Source of the DNA: Phaeobacter italicus | GTDB taxonomy: Bacteria > Pseudomonadota > Alphaproteobacteria > Rhodobacterales > Rhodobacteraceae | Reading direction: 5' to 3' | DNA: 64,000 nucleotides | Assembly: GCF_001258055.1 (NCBI RefSeq) | Contig: NZ_CVRM01000036.1 | Span: 62,001 to 126,000, forward strand | Shown here: piece after piece, positions 34,478-43,720 of the stretch | How the letters are laid out: each line of letters starts with the position of its first letter | How positions within the stretch are numbered: position 1 is the first letter of the stretch | Program-made: the position numbers and the translations under genes | The notes under the pieces: generated by a model | What the model was told of the DNA's origin: nothing | Seen by the model: the letters and a program-made list of their open reading frames with translations, nothing else | Databases searched by the model: none

Positions 34478-35683
34478 ATGCTGTCGATCCTTGCAAACCG
34501 GACCTATCGCCACCTGTTCGCGGCTCAGGTCATTGCCTTGTTGGGCACGGGGCTGGCAACCGTCGCGCTTGGCCTGTTGGCCTGGAACATTGCGGGTGAT
34601 GACGCAGGTGTCGTCCTTGGCACAGCGCTCGCAATCAAGATGGTTGCCTATGTGACGCTTGCGCCGGTGGCGTCGGCGCTGGCTGTTCAGGTTCCGCGCC
34701 GAACCATGCTGGTGGGTTTGGACGTGCTGCGTGCGGTGGTTGCCGTTGCGTTGCCCTTTGTCACCGAGGTTTGGCAGATCTATGTCCTGATCTTCCTCAT
34801 GCAGGCGGCGTCAGCTGGTTTTACCCCCACGTTTCAGGCGACAATTCCGGACGTTCTACCGGACGAGGCAGAGTATACCCGCGCCCTGTCGTTATCCCGA
34901 TTGGCCTATGATCTTGAAAGTCTGCTGTCGCCAATGCTGGCGGCGGCTCTTTTGACAGTTGTCAGTTTCCCCGTGCTGTTCGGTGGCACGGTTCTGGGTT
35001 TTCTTGCGTCGGCAGTGTTGGTCTTGTCCGTGCCGGTCTCATCGCCGCGCCCCTCAAAACCTCGCGGTATCTGGGAGCGCACGACACGTGGGCTGCGCCT
35101 GTATCTTGCGACGCCGCGCCTGCGGGGGCTTCTGGCCCTGAATGTGACCGTCGCGGCCGCATCTTCGATGGTGATTGTGAACACTGTTGTTCTGGTGAAG
35201 GGGCGGTTTGAGTTGGGGGAACCCGAGGTCGCGATTGCCCTGTCAGCCTTTGGCGCAGGATCAATGGTTGCTGCTTTGCTGCTGCCTCGTGTTCTTGAGA
35301 TCGTTGCAGATAAACCGATGATGCTGCTTGGCGGGGGCGTTCTGACCGGAGGGCTGTTCGCCGGTCCGTGGCTGGGCAGTTTCACTGGCATGGTTGTGCT
35401 TTGGGCCCTTCTTGGGTGTGGATTCAGCATCGCGCAGACGCCGACCGGCCGCCTTTTGCGAAGATCGGCCAGCGCAGAAGATCGGCCCGCTCTCTTTGCA
35501 GCCCAATTCGCCCTCAGCCATTCTTGCTGGCTCATCACCTACCCGCTTGCCGGCCAAATCGGAGCCCGGTTCAGTTTGTCCTCGGCATATTTGATCCTCG
35601 GAGGGATTGCGCTGTTGGGCCTTGGCGCGGCGATGGTGCTGTGGCGCAGGTCGCCGGATCGTGAGATGCAACAGCGCCTTTGA
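34478..35683 (+). CDS. MFS transporter, probable metal exporter
   Basis: Inner-membrane transporter of 401 residues with about 12 helices, starting NRTYRHLFAAQVIALLGTGL. The N-terminal half has the motif-A-like loop ALAVQVPRRTMLVGLD. It resembles NreB-type MFS proteins. Cotranscription with the metal sensor at 34212-34472 (5-bp gap) points to efflux of the sensed metal, probably nickel, cobalt or copper. No His-rich C-terminal tail like that of NreB is present: the protein ends REMQQRL. Function is inferred from context. Confidence 0.85.
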   Translation: MLSILANRTYRHLFAAQVIALLGTGLATVALGLLAWNIAGDDAGVVLGTALAIKMVAYVTLAPVASALAVQVPRRTMLVGLDVLRAVVAVALPFVTEVWQIYVLIFLMQAASAGFTPTFQATIPDVLPDEAEYTRALSLSRLAYDLESLLSPMLAAALLTVVSFPVLFGGTVLGFLASAVLVLSVPVSSPRPSKPRGIWERTTRGLRLYLATPRLRGLLALNVTVAAASSMVIVNTVVLVKGRFELGEPEVAIALSAFGAGSMVAALLLPRVLEIVADKPMMLLGGGVLTGGLFAGPWLGSFTGMVVLWALLGCGFSIAQTPTGRLLRRSASAEDRPALFAAQFALSHSCWLITYPLAGQIGARFSLSSAYLILGGIALLGLGAAMVLWRRSPDREMQQRL

Positions 35684-35736
35684 CAGCGCTAACTGTTCAA
35701 GGAATAACGGTGTCACAAACCCTCAGGAGATATGTG

Positions 35737-37035
35737 ATGACCGCCCCGGACCCCCACACCTGCGGCGCTGCTGTCGATGCAGCTGGATTTTGGGTTGATG
35801 ATCAGGGTCATCGCGCTTTCCTGCGCAGCGATGCTCTGCGTCAGTTGAAATTTTTTGAGGCAAGCCTGGGGGAAACGCCCGGTTTCCAGCAGCTCGACAT
35901 GCAGGGAAACCACCGCCCTGACGACCTGCAGGAGCTGCACAGTACAACGCGTCTTGTTCACTGCTATGCGCTTGCTGAAATGATCGGGCTTGCAGGCGCG
36001 GGAAAGATGGTCGAGCAGGGGCTGGCCTACTTGCGGGATTTTCACCATGACAAAGTCCACGGTGGTTATGTCTGGGGGCTGCGAGGTAATCAGATCGCTG
36101 ATCCCCGCAAGCTCGCCTATGGGCATGTTTTTGTTCTGCTTGCAGCGTCGACTGCAAAGATGGCCGGGCATGCGGCTGCAGATCCGCTCTTGTCCGATGT
36201 GGCAGATGTCCTGGCGGAACGTTTCTGGGAAGAAGAGGCAGGCCTTTTTGCGGATGAGTGGAGCAGGGATTGGTCGCCGTTTTCAACCTACCGCGGCATG
36301 AATGCCAACATGCACGGGGTTGAGGCGCTCCTTGCAGCTTATGAAGCAACTGGACAGGAGCTGTTCCTGCACCGTGCCGGTCGCATTCTTGATAGGTTCA
36401 CCGTGCAAATCGCCCCGCAAGAGGGTTGGCGCTTGCCCGAACACTATACGGAGAACTGGCAGATTGATCGGGCATACTCCGGTGATCCGATGTTCCGCCC
36501 GGCAGGTACGACACCGGGGCATTCGCTGGAATTGGGGCGCCTGCTGCTTCACCATTGGGATTTGACGGATCGCAGGGATGCAACTGCTCCCAAACGGGCG
36601 CGCGCGTTGATCGAACAGGCTTTGACAGATGCTTGGATGGTGGGTGCAAAAGCCGAGGGGTATTCTATCGAGGGCGGTCTTGCCTACACGCTGAATTTTG
36701 ATGGATCGATTGCGATGGCAAACCGGTTCTGCTGGCCTGTGACAGAGGCGATCGGCGCGTTAGCCACGCTTATCAAGCTGGAGCGCAGAGACGAGGACGA
36801 ACATTGGTATCGGAGATTGTGGCAGTTCGCGTCGGCGCGATTTGTGGATCACAAAAACGGTGGCTGGATCCCGGAGATCGATCCTTCGGGCAAGCCGAAG
36901 ATGACGATCTTTGAAGGCAAACCAGACCTGTATCATTCATTCCAGGCGTGCCTGTTTCCGCTGGCCAAAACGCCGATTGCACATATCCGCAGTGTGCAGG
37001 CGTTGGGGCGTGATTTTCTTGCTAGCCCGATCTGA
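35737..37035 (+). CDS. AGE-family sugar epimerase/isomerase
   Basis: 432 residues, an alpha/alpha-barrel of the N-acylglucosamine 2-epimerase superfamily. Recognisable parts are YALAEMIGLAGAG, HGGYVWGLRGNQ, GMNANMHGVEALLAAYEATG, TPGHSLELGRLLLHHW (catalytic histidine region) and YHSFQACLFPL at the end. Members include N-acetylglucosamine 2-epimerase, mannose isomerase and sulfoquinovose isomerase; I cannot choose among them. CAGGAG at 35723-35727 supports the start at 35737. It follows the MFS gene by 53 bases. Confidence 0.88.
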   Translation: MTAPDPHTCGAAVDAAGFWVDDQGHRAFLRSDALRQLKFFEASLGETPGFQQLDMQGNHRPDDLQELHSTTRLVHCYALAEMIGLAGAGKMVEQGLAYLRDFHHDKVHGGYVWGLRGNQIADPRKLAYGHVFVLLAASTAKMAGHAAADPLLSDVADVLAERFWEEEAGLFADEWSRDWSPFSTYRGMNANMHGVEALLAAYEATGQELFLHRAGRILDRFTVQIAPQEGWRLPEHYTENWQIDRAYSGDPMFRPAGTTPGHSLELGRLLLHHWDLTDRRDATAPKRARALIEQALTDAWMVGAKAEGYSIEGGLAYTLNFDGSIAMANRFCWPVTEAIGALATLIKLERRDEDEHWYRRLWQFASARFVDHKNGGWIPEIDPSGKPKMTIFEGKPDLYHSFQACLFPLAKTPIAHIRSVQALGRDFLASPI

Positions 37036-37047
37036 TCCGTGAAACGC

Positions 37048-37080
37048 AAACACCCACCCGCAATGCTGCGAGGGGTGTTT
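37048..37080. terminator. Terminator between epimerase and dabA
   Basis: AAACACCC (37048-37055) and GGGTGTTT (37073-37080) form an 8-bp outer stem with a further inner stem near the loop, flanked by A- and T-rich ends. It separates two convergent genes. Confidence 0.8.
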
Positions 37081-37097
37081 GGTTCCGGATATGAAAA

Positions 37098-39536
37098 TCA
37101 CTCCGCTGCCAAATCAAAGCTGGCACCGTCGTTTTTCGCCGCCGGTGTGATTGCGGACCATTTCAGATCTCCATCGTAGCGTGCGGCCAGCTGGCCGTCG
37201 CTGTCCATCGCAATCAGGTGCAGCCAGCGGTTGTCAAACAGGGCGCGAACCGTCGGGTGACGTTCCAGAATATCGGTCATCGCCTCCTGCGGCGCTTCGA
37301 TGATTACCGAAAGGCGCAATGGATCGTGCTGATACGCCTCGCCATCATGCACCGACTGCCAAGGCAGGCCCGGTTTTGGAGCGCCGCCGTTGCCTTCCAG
37401 CACTCCAATGCCACCGACCACGTTGTGCAGCAGCTTGTTGCCACCCCCAAACAGCGTGGGCGACACGGTTGATCCGTAATACTGCAAGCTGATCCAGCTC
37501 GCGACAACGACCGGCGCAGTCATGATCAGCTCTAGCACACCAAAACCGTCATCGGCCTGCCAGTCGTAGTTGTGCAGGAACGACTGACCATCCAGTACCG
37601 TCCCCTCGGTCCGCCCACGCGGGGCGGCGACGAAGGCGCAGCAGCCGGCAAGTCCCCATTCGGGGCGCAGCTCGGACCAATCCGTGGCACGGCCAAGGAT
37701 ATCCTCGCCATTGTCTGCACGCGGCAGGCGGGCGGCCCGCTCTGTGCGGGTCAACGCGCCAGCAGCATCCAGCCATCCGCGGATCTTGGAAAGTTCTGCG
37801 GTCAGCCCGGCGGCGACTGTTGCGGGGATGTCCTGCTCATACAAAGTCACCTTGTCAGTCGTCGTGTAGTGCAGCGCTGGCAGGAACACGGTGTCAGCAG
37901 GGATTTCGATCCCCTGCTCGTGCAGTCCGGCCCGGACTGCGCTGTCGTTCAACAGACCGGCAAGCAGCCGGGCGTTTACATCACCAGCGTATCCGCCGCA
38001 GGCGCCGCAATGCAGCGCACTGGCGTGAGGGTTGTTGGCCACGTCCGCACCGTGGCCTGCAAGCATGACAACACGGGCAAATCCTTTGGTCAGGGACATG
38101 GCGGACAGGATCGTCTTGGCCGTCGTCACCTTTGTCGCCAGATCAACAGAGCTGTCCAGTTGGGGTGCGGGATCAGCCCGGGCGCTGTGGCCGGTGCCGA
38201 AGGCATCTTTCAGCAGCTTACCAGCATAAACCGGGCCAGTCGCCTCGACAAAAGCAAAGGACGATACGGCGGCGAGTTTGAACCGCCCCCAGGCCCGTTT
38301 CGCACGTGCCGCATAACGCCGCGCCAAATCTGCATCGCTTGCTTCTACTGCCGAGGAGGTCACGCCCGGATTGAGCAGAACTGGTCCGCGCCCTTCGCAG
38401 ACGTCCGAACCAGCTGCCTTGTGGGCTGCTGCCAAACCGAAGAATCCTGCAAACCCGATGGTTTTGATCGCACCGTCCTGTGCTTCCAGTGCCCGGCGGA
38501 ACACTTCGGAGCGGACGTCGATGCAGAAGGCCGCTTGCAATGCAGGCCGCTGGTTTTCGTCTTCGGCTTCTGTTGTCTTGCGTGCGGCCAACGTCGCCCC
38601 AAGTTTACGCTGCTGGGCCCGGTCTCCTGCTTCCTGAAGGATCGCGTCAATGACAAGGTCCCGGCTTGGGGTGACCGGCGTCTCATGCTCGGCGATGATG
38701 TCGTGCCACCGATCGATGATCTGCTCGCGATACTGGTGGAACAGCGCCTCGTCAAAGACCATCCGGATCGCCAGCAATTCAACGGTTGTGGTGTCGCTCT
38801 TGCCTGCCAGTTCTGCCTGCCACAGCAGGTAGCGGCCATACTGAGCCCAACCTTCGAGGGTGATGAGATAGCGGTGAAAGGCTGTTGCCGCAGCATCAAA
38901 GCCGATCCCCAGGGTTTCCGATGCCCGCCCGATGGCCCGCCACTGCGAGCGGTTGGTCGCCGATACAAAGGCGCCAAACCCCTTGAGGCCGTGAATTTCC
39001 GGGGTCAGATCGCGGCTCGCAAATTGGCGCCAAGCTGCAAAGGTGCCTCCGGTGCGATCCGGTTGCCACAACGCCTGCCCGTTATCAAAATGGCTTGCCG
39101 CAAAGGCGCCGATCCGTTCGCTGATAAGTCCCGGCCAATCAATGCCAGATACGTCTGCAGCCAGTTCCGCGACAGTTGGCAGCGGGTTCGGTTCGTCCGT
39201 GTCACCTGCGTCCAGTGCAGCCTGGATATCCTCAATGGATGGGGCATCAAACGGACCGGCCACAACGGCCAGAGCGTCCGTCAGATCGTCGTCGAGGATG
39301 TCGCCCGCTGCGATCTTGTCCCTCCAGTGGCTCCGAGCCGGAGTGACACGGCCATCCGCCACACGCGCCAGCCGCGCCGACGCGGTTGCGAGGGGTTCTT
39401 CGGTTTGGCCAAGGAACGGGTTCACGGCGACGCTTGAGGTCAGCGGAAAGAGCGGCGGAATCTGGCGGCTGGCTGAATTTGCCTTGCTGACAAGCTCCAG
39501 GAGCGCGGCGGGGTAGGTTTCATGCTTCATGAACAT
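37098..39536 (-). CDS. dabA: DAB inorganic carbon transporter, carbonic-anhydrase-like subunit
   Basis: Cytoplasmic DabA (formerly DUF2309/UPF0753), 812 residues. It forms a membrane complex with DabB and takes up inorganic carbon, using an ion gradient. The four zinc-site residues found in Halothiobacillus DabA (Cys, Asp, His, Cys) map here to C338 and D340 (FCIDVRSE), H495 (AGHGADV) and C510 (ALHCGACGG), with the same 15-residue gap between the last two. The conserved [19 protein letters not shown] is also present. dabB ends 18 bases upstream. Confidence 0.95.
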   Translation of the reverse strand: MFMKHETYPAALLELVSKANSASRQIPPLFPLTSSVAVNPFLGQTEEPLATASARLARVADGRVTPARSHWRDKIAAGDILDDDLTDALAVVAGPFDAPSIEDIQAALDAGDTDEPNPLPTVAELAADVSGIDWPGLISERIGAFAASHFDNGQALWQPDRTGGTFAAWRQFASRDLTPEIHGLKGFGAFVSATNRSQWRAIGRASETLGIGFDAAATAFHRYLITLEGWAQYGRYLLWQAELAGKSDTTTVELLAIRMVFDEALFHQYREQIIDRWHDIIAEHETPVTPSRDLVIDAILQEAGDRAQQRKLGATLAARKTTEAEDENQRPALQAAFCIDVRSEVFRRALEAQDGAIKTIGFAGFFGLAAAHKAAGSDVCEGRGPVLLNPGVTSSAVEASDADLARRYAARAKRAWGRFKLAAVSSFAFVEATGPVYAGKLLKDAFGTGHSARADPAPQLDSSVDLATKVTTAKTILSAMSLTKGFARVVMLAGHGADVANNPHASALHCGACGGYAGDVNARLLAGLLNDSAVRAGLHEQGIEIPADTVFLPALHYTTTDKVTLYEQDIPATVAAGLTAELSKIRGWLDAAGALTRTERAARLPRADNGEDILGRATDWSELRPEWGLAGCCAFVAAPRGRTEGTVLDGQSFLHNYDWQADDGFGVLELIMTAPVVVASWISLQYYGSTVSPTLFGGGNKLLHNVVGGIGVLEGNGGAPKPGLPWQSVHDGEAYQHDPLRLSVIIEAPQEAMTDILERHPTVRALFDNRWLHLIAMDSDGQLAARYDGDLKWSAITPAAKNDGASFDLAAE

Positions 39537-39554
39537 CGTGCAAATCTCCTGGGG

Positions 39555-41105
39555 TTAGGTTGTGGCCCGCTTTGACCAGCCATCAAGGACACGATCAAAG
39601 AGAGCGTTGGCGTAAAGCCCGTTGGACAGGTGAACGCGCAGGCCTGCCGCAGCCGGGTGGGTGGCCCACAGGGGGAATGTGGCCTGCGCAACCGCAACCA
39701 GGCCAAAGCTGATCAAGGCGAGGATGATGAGCGCCCATTCCAGCGGGCCGGGGGATGGAGTCGCGGGCAGGGTGCCTGCGGTCAATTTCAGTGCGACAAT
39801 CTGCAAAACGAAGTAGCTGATCGATGTTGCAGCGGCATAGATCACTGTCCGGCGGGTCAGCGCACCAGGGGCGGCGTCCGCAAATCCCTGAGCCAGCAGA
39901 TAGGCCACACCAAAGATCAGGATGACGCCAAGGGCGACCGCCTGCACGGACTTGCCGTCAAAGCCGAAGACGCCCCCGACGACCGCATAGATCACGATCC
40001 CGATCCCGAAGGCTTGCATCACATTGCGCGCGCTGGGGACCGCGACGGGACCAGGCCGGCGGATCGCCGCAACGTTGCTGACGGCTTCACCCGCACTGAG
40101 GAAGGCATGGGCCTTGTAAAGCGAGTGCGCCACGATGTGCAGAAGGGCGAGTGGGAACAGCGCGAGACCACATTGCATGACCATGAAGGCCATCTGAGCA
40201 ATTGTTGACCATGCCAGAGAGGTTTTGACTGCGGGCTGGGTCAGCATCACAAGGCCGCCAAAGAGCGCGGTAAAGCCGCCGAGCATCACCAAAAGCGCCA
40301 TGATGCCGGGTGCAGCGAGCATAACATCTGCAAAGCGGATGAGGAGAAAGCCACCAGCGTTGATCACGCCTGCATGGAGCAGCGCAGAAACGGGAGTGGG
40401 GGCTTCCATGACTTCGGTCAGCCAGCCGTGCACAGGAAACTGGGCCGAGGCCAGAACTGCGGCCAAAGCAATCCCAAGGGCTGCGAAAACCGTCAGAAGA
40501 TCCGGTGTTGCGGTGGCCAAGATGGTGGCGATGTCCGTCGTTCCATATGCGCCGACCAGAACAGCGACCGAAACGGCCAAGGCGGCTTCACTGGCGCGGG
40601 CGACCACCGCCTTTTTGCGAGCCGCACGCTGCGCAGTGGTCCGTTCGGGATAAAACAAAAGCAGCTGATGCAGGCTCAGGCTGGTCGCTGTCCAAGCAAG
40701 AAGCAGCTGGATCAGATTGCCAGACATGACCAGAAGAAGAACCGAAGCAAGCGTTGCGCACATCCATCCGGTGAATGCGCCCTGCCGCATTTCGCCATCC
40801 ATATAGGTTGCGCTGTAGCGCAGGACGATCCAACCGATAAAGCTGACAAGGCAGAGCATTGTGACGCTCACCGCATCGAGGCGGGCGGAAAGGCCAACGC
40901 CATACACCCCGATCAAGGGGGAGGTGGCGGGGCCCTGCAAGATCACTATCAATGCAGAGATGGCAGACACCGCGAATGCAGCCAATGCGCCCCATTCGGC
41001 CAGGCGGGGCAGGTTGCCGGGGCGTTGTCCTGGAAAATTGCGGGCGCGCAGGGCCAATCCGATCAGAATGGCGGGTGCCAGAAATGGCAGCAGAGTGAGG
41101 AACAT
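39555..41105 (-). CDS. dabB: DAB inorganic carbon transporter, membrane subunit
   Basis: Proton-conducting membrane protein of the NuoL/MrpA type, 516 residues with about 14 helices. It includes FPVHGWLTEVMEAPTPVSAL, LLHAGVINAGGFLLIR, SLAWSTIAQMAFMVMQCGL and HIVAHSLYKAHAFLSAG. These motifs are common to NADH dehydrogenase subunit 5, but the absence of nuo genes and the dabA neighbour identify it as DabB. It would use cation movement to drive CO2/bicarbonate capture by DabA. A GGGAGA ribosome site precedes the start at 41105. Confidence 0.93.
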   Translation of the reverse strand: MFLTLLPFLAPAILIGLALRARNFPGQRPGNLPRLAEWGALAAFAVSAISALIVILQGPATSPLIGVYGVGLSARLDAVSVTMLCLVSFIGWIVLRYSATYMDGEMRQGAFTGWMCATLASVLLLVMSGNLIQLLLAWTATSLSLHQLLLFYPERTTAQRAARKKAVVARASEAALAVSVAVLVGAYGTTDIATILATATPDLLTVFAALGIALAAVLASAQFPVHGWLTEVMEAPTPVSALLHAGVINAGGFLLIRFADVMLAAPGIMALLVMLGGFTALFGGLVMLTQPAVKTSLAWSTIAQMAFMVMQCGLALFPLALLHIVAHSLYKAHAFLSAGEAVSNVAAIRRPGPVAVPSARNVMQAFGIGIVIYAVVGGVFGFDGKSVQAVALGVILIFGVAYLLAQGFADAAPGALTRRTVIYAAATSISYFVLQIVALKLTAGTLPATPSPGPLEWALIILALISFGLVAVAQATFPLWATHPAAAGLRVHLSNGLYANALFDRVLDGWSKRATT

Positions 41106-41201
41106 GTCGATCTCCCATCAGGCGTGGCAGCAGAGGAGCGCTGCGTTGCCGGACTAGGTAGAACAGTTCCAGGGTTAGGAAAAATTCATTGTTTTGATCT
41201 T

Positions 41202-41224
41202 TTCGTTCTAATAAAATGAACGAA
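41202..41224. promoter_or_regulatory. Inverted repeat overlapping the LysR start, dab promoter
   Basis: TTCGTTC (41202-41208), 9-nt spacer, GAACGAA (41218-41224). The right arm runs into the ATG at 41224. It lies in the 118-bp divergent gap between dabB and the LysR gene and is a candidate autoregulatory LysR site. Confidence 0.6.
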
Positions 41225-42117
41225 TGCCGCTCAATTATCATCACCTTCGCTACTTCTGGGCCGTCGCTCATGACGGGAACCTGACCCGCACGGCGCAGCG
41301 TCTCAATCTGTCGCAATCGGCACTGTCGGTGCAGATTAAACAGCTGGAGGAGCGTCTGGGTCACCCCCTGTTTGATCGCCGAGGTCGGCAGCTGCATTTG
41401 ACCGAAGCAGGGCGCATAACGTTGGATCATGCAGATGCGATTTTCGCTACAGGCCAAGAGCTTATCGCGACGCTGCAGGAAACAGGGCGCAGTCGGCAGG
41501 CGTTGCGGGTTGGTGCCCTTGCGACACTGTCTCGCAACTTTCAGATCGGTTTCTTGCGGCCAATGTTGGCGCGCACAGATGTGGAGGTGATCGTCCGCTC
41601 TGGTAGTCCAACAGAGTTGTTGGAAGGGCTCGCGACCCTCAATCTCGATCTCGTTTTGATGAACCGCGAACCCCCAAACGACAGTTTGACACCGTACGAG
41701 ACGCACCAGATCGCAGATCAGGCGGTGAGCATTGTTGGTTCTCCGGATCGGTTTGATCCAGAACAGCCCATCCGCAATCTTATCGAAGACCATCCCTTTG
41801 TCCTGCCAACCACCGATACCACGATGCGCACAGCATTCGATGCCATGGCAAGTCGACTGTCCGTGGTGCCTCAGGTGGTGGCCGAGGTGGACGATATGGC
41901 AATGATGCGTCTGCTTGCCCGCGAGAACATCGGTCTTGCGCTGGTGGCGCCTATCGTCGTTCAGGACGAGCTGACCTCTGGGCGTCTGGTCGAAGCCCGA
42001 GAGCATCCTCGCATTCGAGAGACGTTCTATGCCATCACCTTGCGCCGCCGGTTCCCCAATCCTCTCGTGCAGGAACTGCTGGCTGATCGCAGCGAGGTCT
42101 TGGGCACAGCGGGCTGA
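41224..42117 (+). CDS. LysR-family regulator, probable controller of dabBA
   Basis: 297 residues. The N-terminal helix-turn-helix reads LNYHHLRYFWAVAHDGNLTR, LSQSALSVQIKQLEERLG and LFDRRGRQLHLTEAG, closest to the NhaR-like branch. The rest is the periplasmic-binding-like effector domain (VGALATLSRNFQIGFLRPML). It is divergent from dabBA, where LysR regulators are commonly found. No Shine-Dalgarno precedes the ATG at 41224, and an inverted repeat overlaps it, so expression may be weak or leaderless. Confidence 0.92.
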   Translation: MPLNYHHLRYFWAVAHDGNLTRTAQRLNLSQSALSVQIKQLEERLGHPLFDRRGRQLHLTEAGRITLDHADAIFATGQELIATLQETGRSRQALRVGALATLSRNFQIGFLRPMLARTDVEVIVRSGSPTELLEGLATLNLDLVLMNREPPNDSLTPYETHQIADQAVSIVGSPDRFDPEQPIRNLIEDHPFVLPTTDTTMRTAFDAMASRLSVVPQVVAEVDDMAMMRLLARENIGLALVAPIVVQDELTSGRLVEAREHPRIRETFYAITLRRRFPNPLVQELLADRSEVLGTAG

Positions 42118-42278
42118 TGTCACTTGAGGTTTCACCGAAGTGATTGGCCGCCCTATCGCAGTTGTGAGCAGATGTCACCGCTCGCAGCCACAACTCCTCT
42201 CAAACGGCGGGTATAACACCCTCATATGCGTCGCGGCATTTGAGTGGCTGATGTGACCACCGTTTTCAGGAGATGAAT

Positions 42279-42863
42279 ATGTTACCTCGTTCTTTTGGTC
42301 TGGCCATCGGTCGCGGGTTTGCGGCTGTTGGCCTTATGGTACTGAGCACTGCAAGTGCAGCAGTGGCGCAGGACCTTGATGGCCGCGATACAGCTGGAAA
42401 CTGGCGTGTAACGGAATACGAAACCCATGGGGTTTGGAAGACAATCTGTGATGAGAGAGAAGAGCCATCAGGCCTGCGCCAGCGCTGCTATGTGCGTTGG
42501 GTAGATGTCTATACACAGACCCCGAAACTTGGCGCTTTGTTTGCCTTTGTTACGCCTGACGGGGCGGGCGACCGGATCCAGTTTGGCCCTGAACCGGGCA
42601 GTGTTTTTCTGCCGGGTGGGTTTCAGATCCGCAGAGGCGACGACATCGTCTGGGTTCAGGATGACCGCCAATGTCTGTTGTGGGCGCAGTGTGATTTCGA
42701 TGCCGAGAGCTCAAGCGCTGTCCTGAGAGAGATGCGCGCAGGCGGTGTTCTGGAGCTGCGTTTTGAAGATCGCAGCGGCGCACGATACGCGCTGAGCTGG
42801 CCGCTGGATGGGTTTTCTGCCGCATTTGACAGCTACCGCGCCCATTGGGCAAAGCGACAATAG
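42279..42863 (+). CDS. Invasion-associated locus B (IalB) family protein
   Basis: Predicted periplasmic protein of 194 residues. A signal peptide ends near residue 30 (LSTASAAVA). The mature part has GNWRVTEYETHGVWKTICDE and a pair of cysteines in each half (TICDE, QRCYVRW, RQCLLWAQCDF), the usual IalB pattern. IalB was named in Bartonella, but the family is common in free-living alphaproteobacteria, and no invasion role is implied. AGGAG at 42268-42272 fits the start at 42279 better than the ATG at 42273. Confidence 0.88.
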   Translation: MLPRSFGLAIGRGFAAVGLMVLSTASAAVAQDLDGRDTAGNWRVTEYETHGVWKTICDEREEPSGLRQRCYVRWVDVYTQTPKLGALFAFVTPDGAGDRIQFGPEPGSVFLPGGFQIRRGDDIVWVQDDRQCLLWAQCDFDAESSSAVLREMRAGGVLELRFEDRSGARYALSWPLDGFSAAFDSYRAHWAKRQ

Positions 42864-42896
42864 GGTGGATCGGCCAGGCCCAGCTTGCGTGTGCCT

Positions 42897-42933
42897 AGCG
42901 CTTGCGCGGGAAAAGTGAGCCCGCGCAAGCGCT
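42897..42933. terminator. Strong terminator hairpin between IalB-like gene and pxpA
   Basis: AGCGCTTGCGCGGG (42897-42910) and CCCGCGCAAGCGCT (42920-42933) make a perfect 14-bp stem with loop AAAAGTGAG. It sits between two convergent genes, 4 bases from the pxpA stop. There is no long T-run on either side. Confidence 0.75.
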
Positions 42934-42937
42934 GTCA

Positions 42938-43711
42938 TCAGATCGGGGCGCCTGTGAATTGGGCCAGCCCTACACCGCTGTCTTTCAAAGCGCGGCGGAC
43001 TTCTGCGGCGATGGCGACGGCCGTTGGGGTGTCACCGTGCAGGCAAATCGTATCGATGCGTGTTTCGATCCGTTTTCCGCTGGCCGTGATGATTGCCCCT
43101 TCACGTACCATGTCCACCATACGTTGACCTGCCTCCTTGGGGTCGTGGATGACGGATCCTGGCAGTTTGCGGTCGACCAGTGTTGCGTCGTCATTGTAGG
43201 CGCGATCTGCAAAGATTTCGCAGGCGGCGGCGCATCCCAGCTCTGCGACAGCGGCTTGCTGGGCCGTCCCTGCCAGAACCATGACGATGATATCAGGATC
43301 AGCAGACAGTGCCCCCTCGTAACAGGCTCGCGCCATGTCCTGATCTTCAGAGGCCATATTCGCCAATGCACCGTGCAGTTTCAGGTGGCGCACCTTGGTG
43401 CCGGCCGCAGTCGCCATCGCCTGCGCCGCACCAAGTTGGTAGCGCACAAGATTGGCAAGTGAGGCATGCGGGATGTCCATTCGGCGTCGCCCAAACCCGT
43501 GCAGATCGGGGAAACCCGGATGCGCGCCGATGCCAGTGCCCTTTTCGCGTGCATTTGCCATTGTCTTGGCCATCACGTCCCAATCACCTGCGTGAAAACC
43601 GCAGGCAATATTGGCTGAGGTGACGATATCCAGAAGGGCTGCGTCATCCCCAAGGTTCCAGGCACCAAAACCTTCGCCCATATCGGCGTTCAGATCGACA
43701 GTTCGGGTCAT
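42938..43711 (-). CDS. pxpA: 5-oxoprolinase subunit A (LamB/YcsF family)
   Basis: ATP-dependent 5-oxoprolinase subunit, 257 residues, acting with PxpB and PxpC to open 5-oxoproline (pyroglutamate) to glutamate. The family pattern is clear: VDLNADMGEGFGAWNLGDDA, SANIACGFHAGDWDVM, GIGAHPGFPDLHGFGRR and ICLHGDTPTA. It is last in the operon dctP-dctQ-dctM-pxpB-pxpC-pxpA, 9 bases after pxpC. Confidence 0.95.
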   Translation of the reverse strand: MTRTVDLNADMGEGFGAWNLGDDAALLDIVTSANIACGFHAGDWDVMAKTMANAREKGTGIGAHPGFPDLHGFGRRRMDIPHASLANLVRYQLGAAQAMATAAGTKVRHLKLHGALANMASEDQDMARACYEGALSADPDIIVMVLAGTAQQAAVAELGCAAACEIFADRAYNDDATLVDRKLPGSVIHDPKEAGQRMVDMVREGAIITASGKRIETRIDTICLHGDTPTAVAIAAEVRRALKDSGVGLAQFTGAPI

Positions 43712-43720
43712 GTCAGCTCC

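Noticed and set aside
37572-39437. 621-codon open frame on the + strand
   Set aside because: Antisense to dabA, whose zinc-site residues and length are all in order.
40588-42135. 515-codon open frame on the - strand
   Set aside because: Shadow of the LysR gene at 41224-42117 and the dabB promoter; no recognisable product, and dabB itself is in a different frame.
42279-42863. Virulence factor reading of the IalB-like gene
   Set aside because: The family is widespread in free-living alphaproteobacteria; the name alone is no evidence for invasion.
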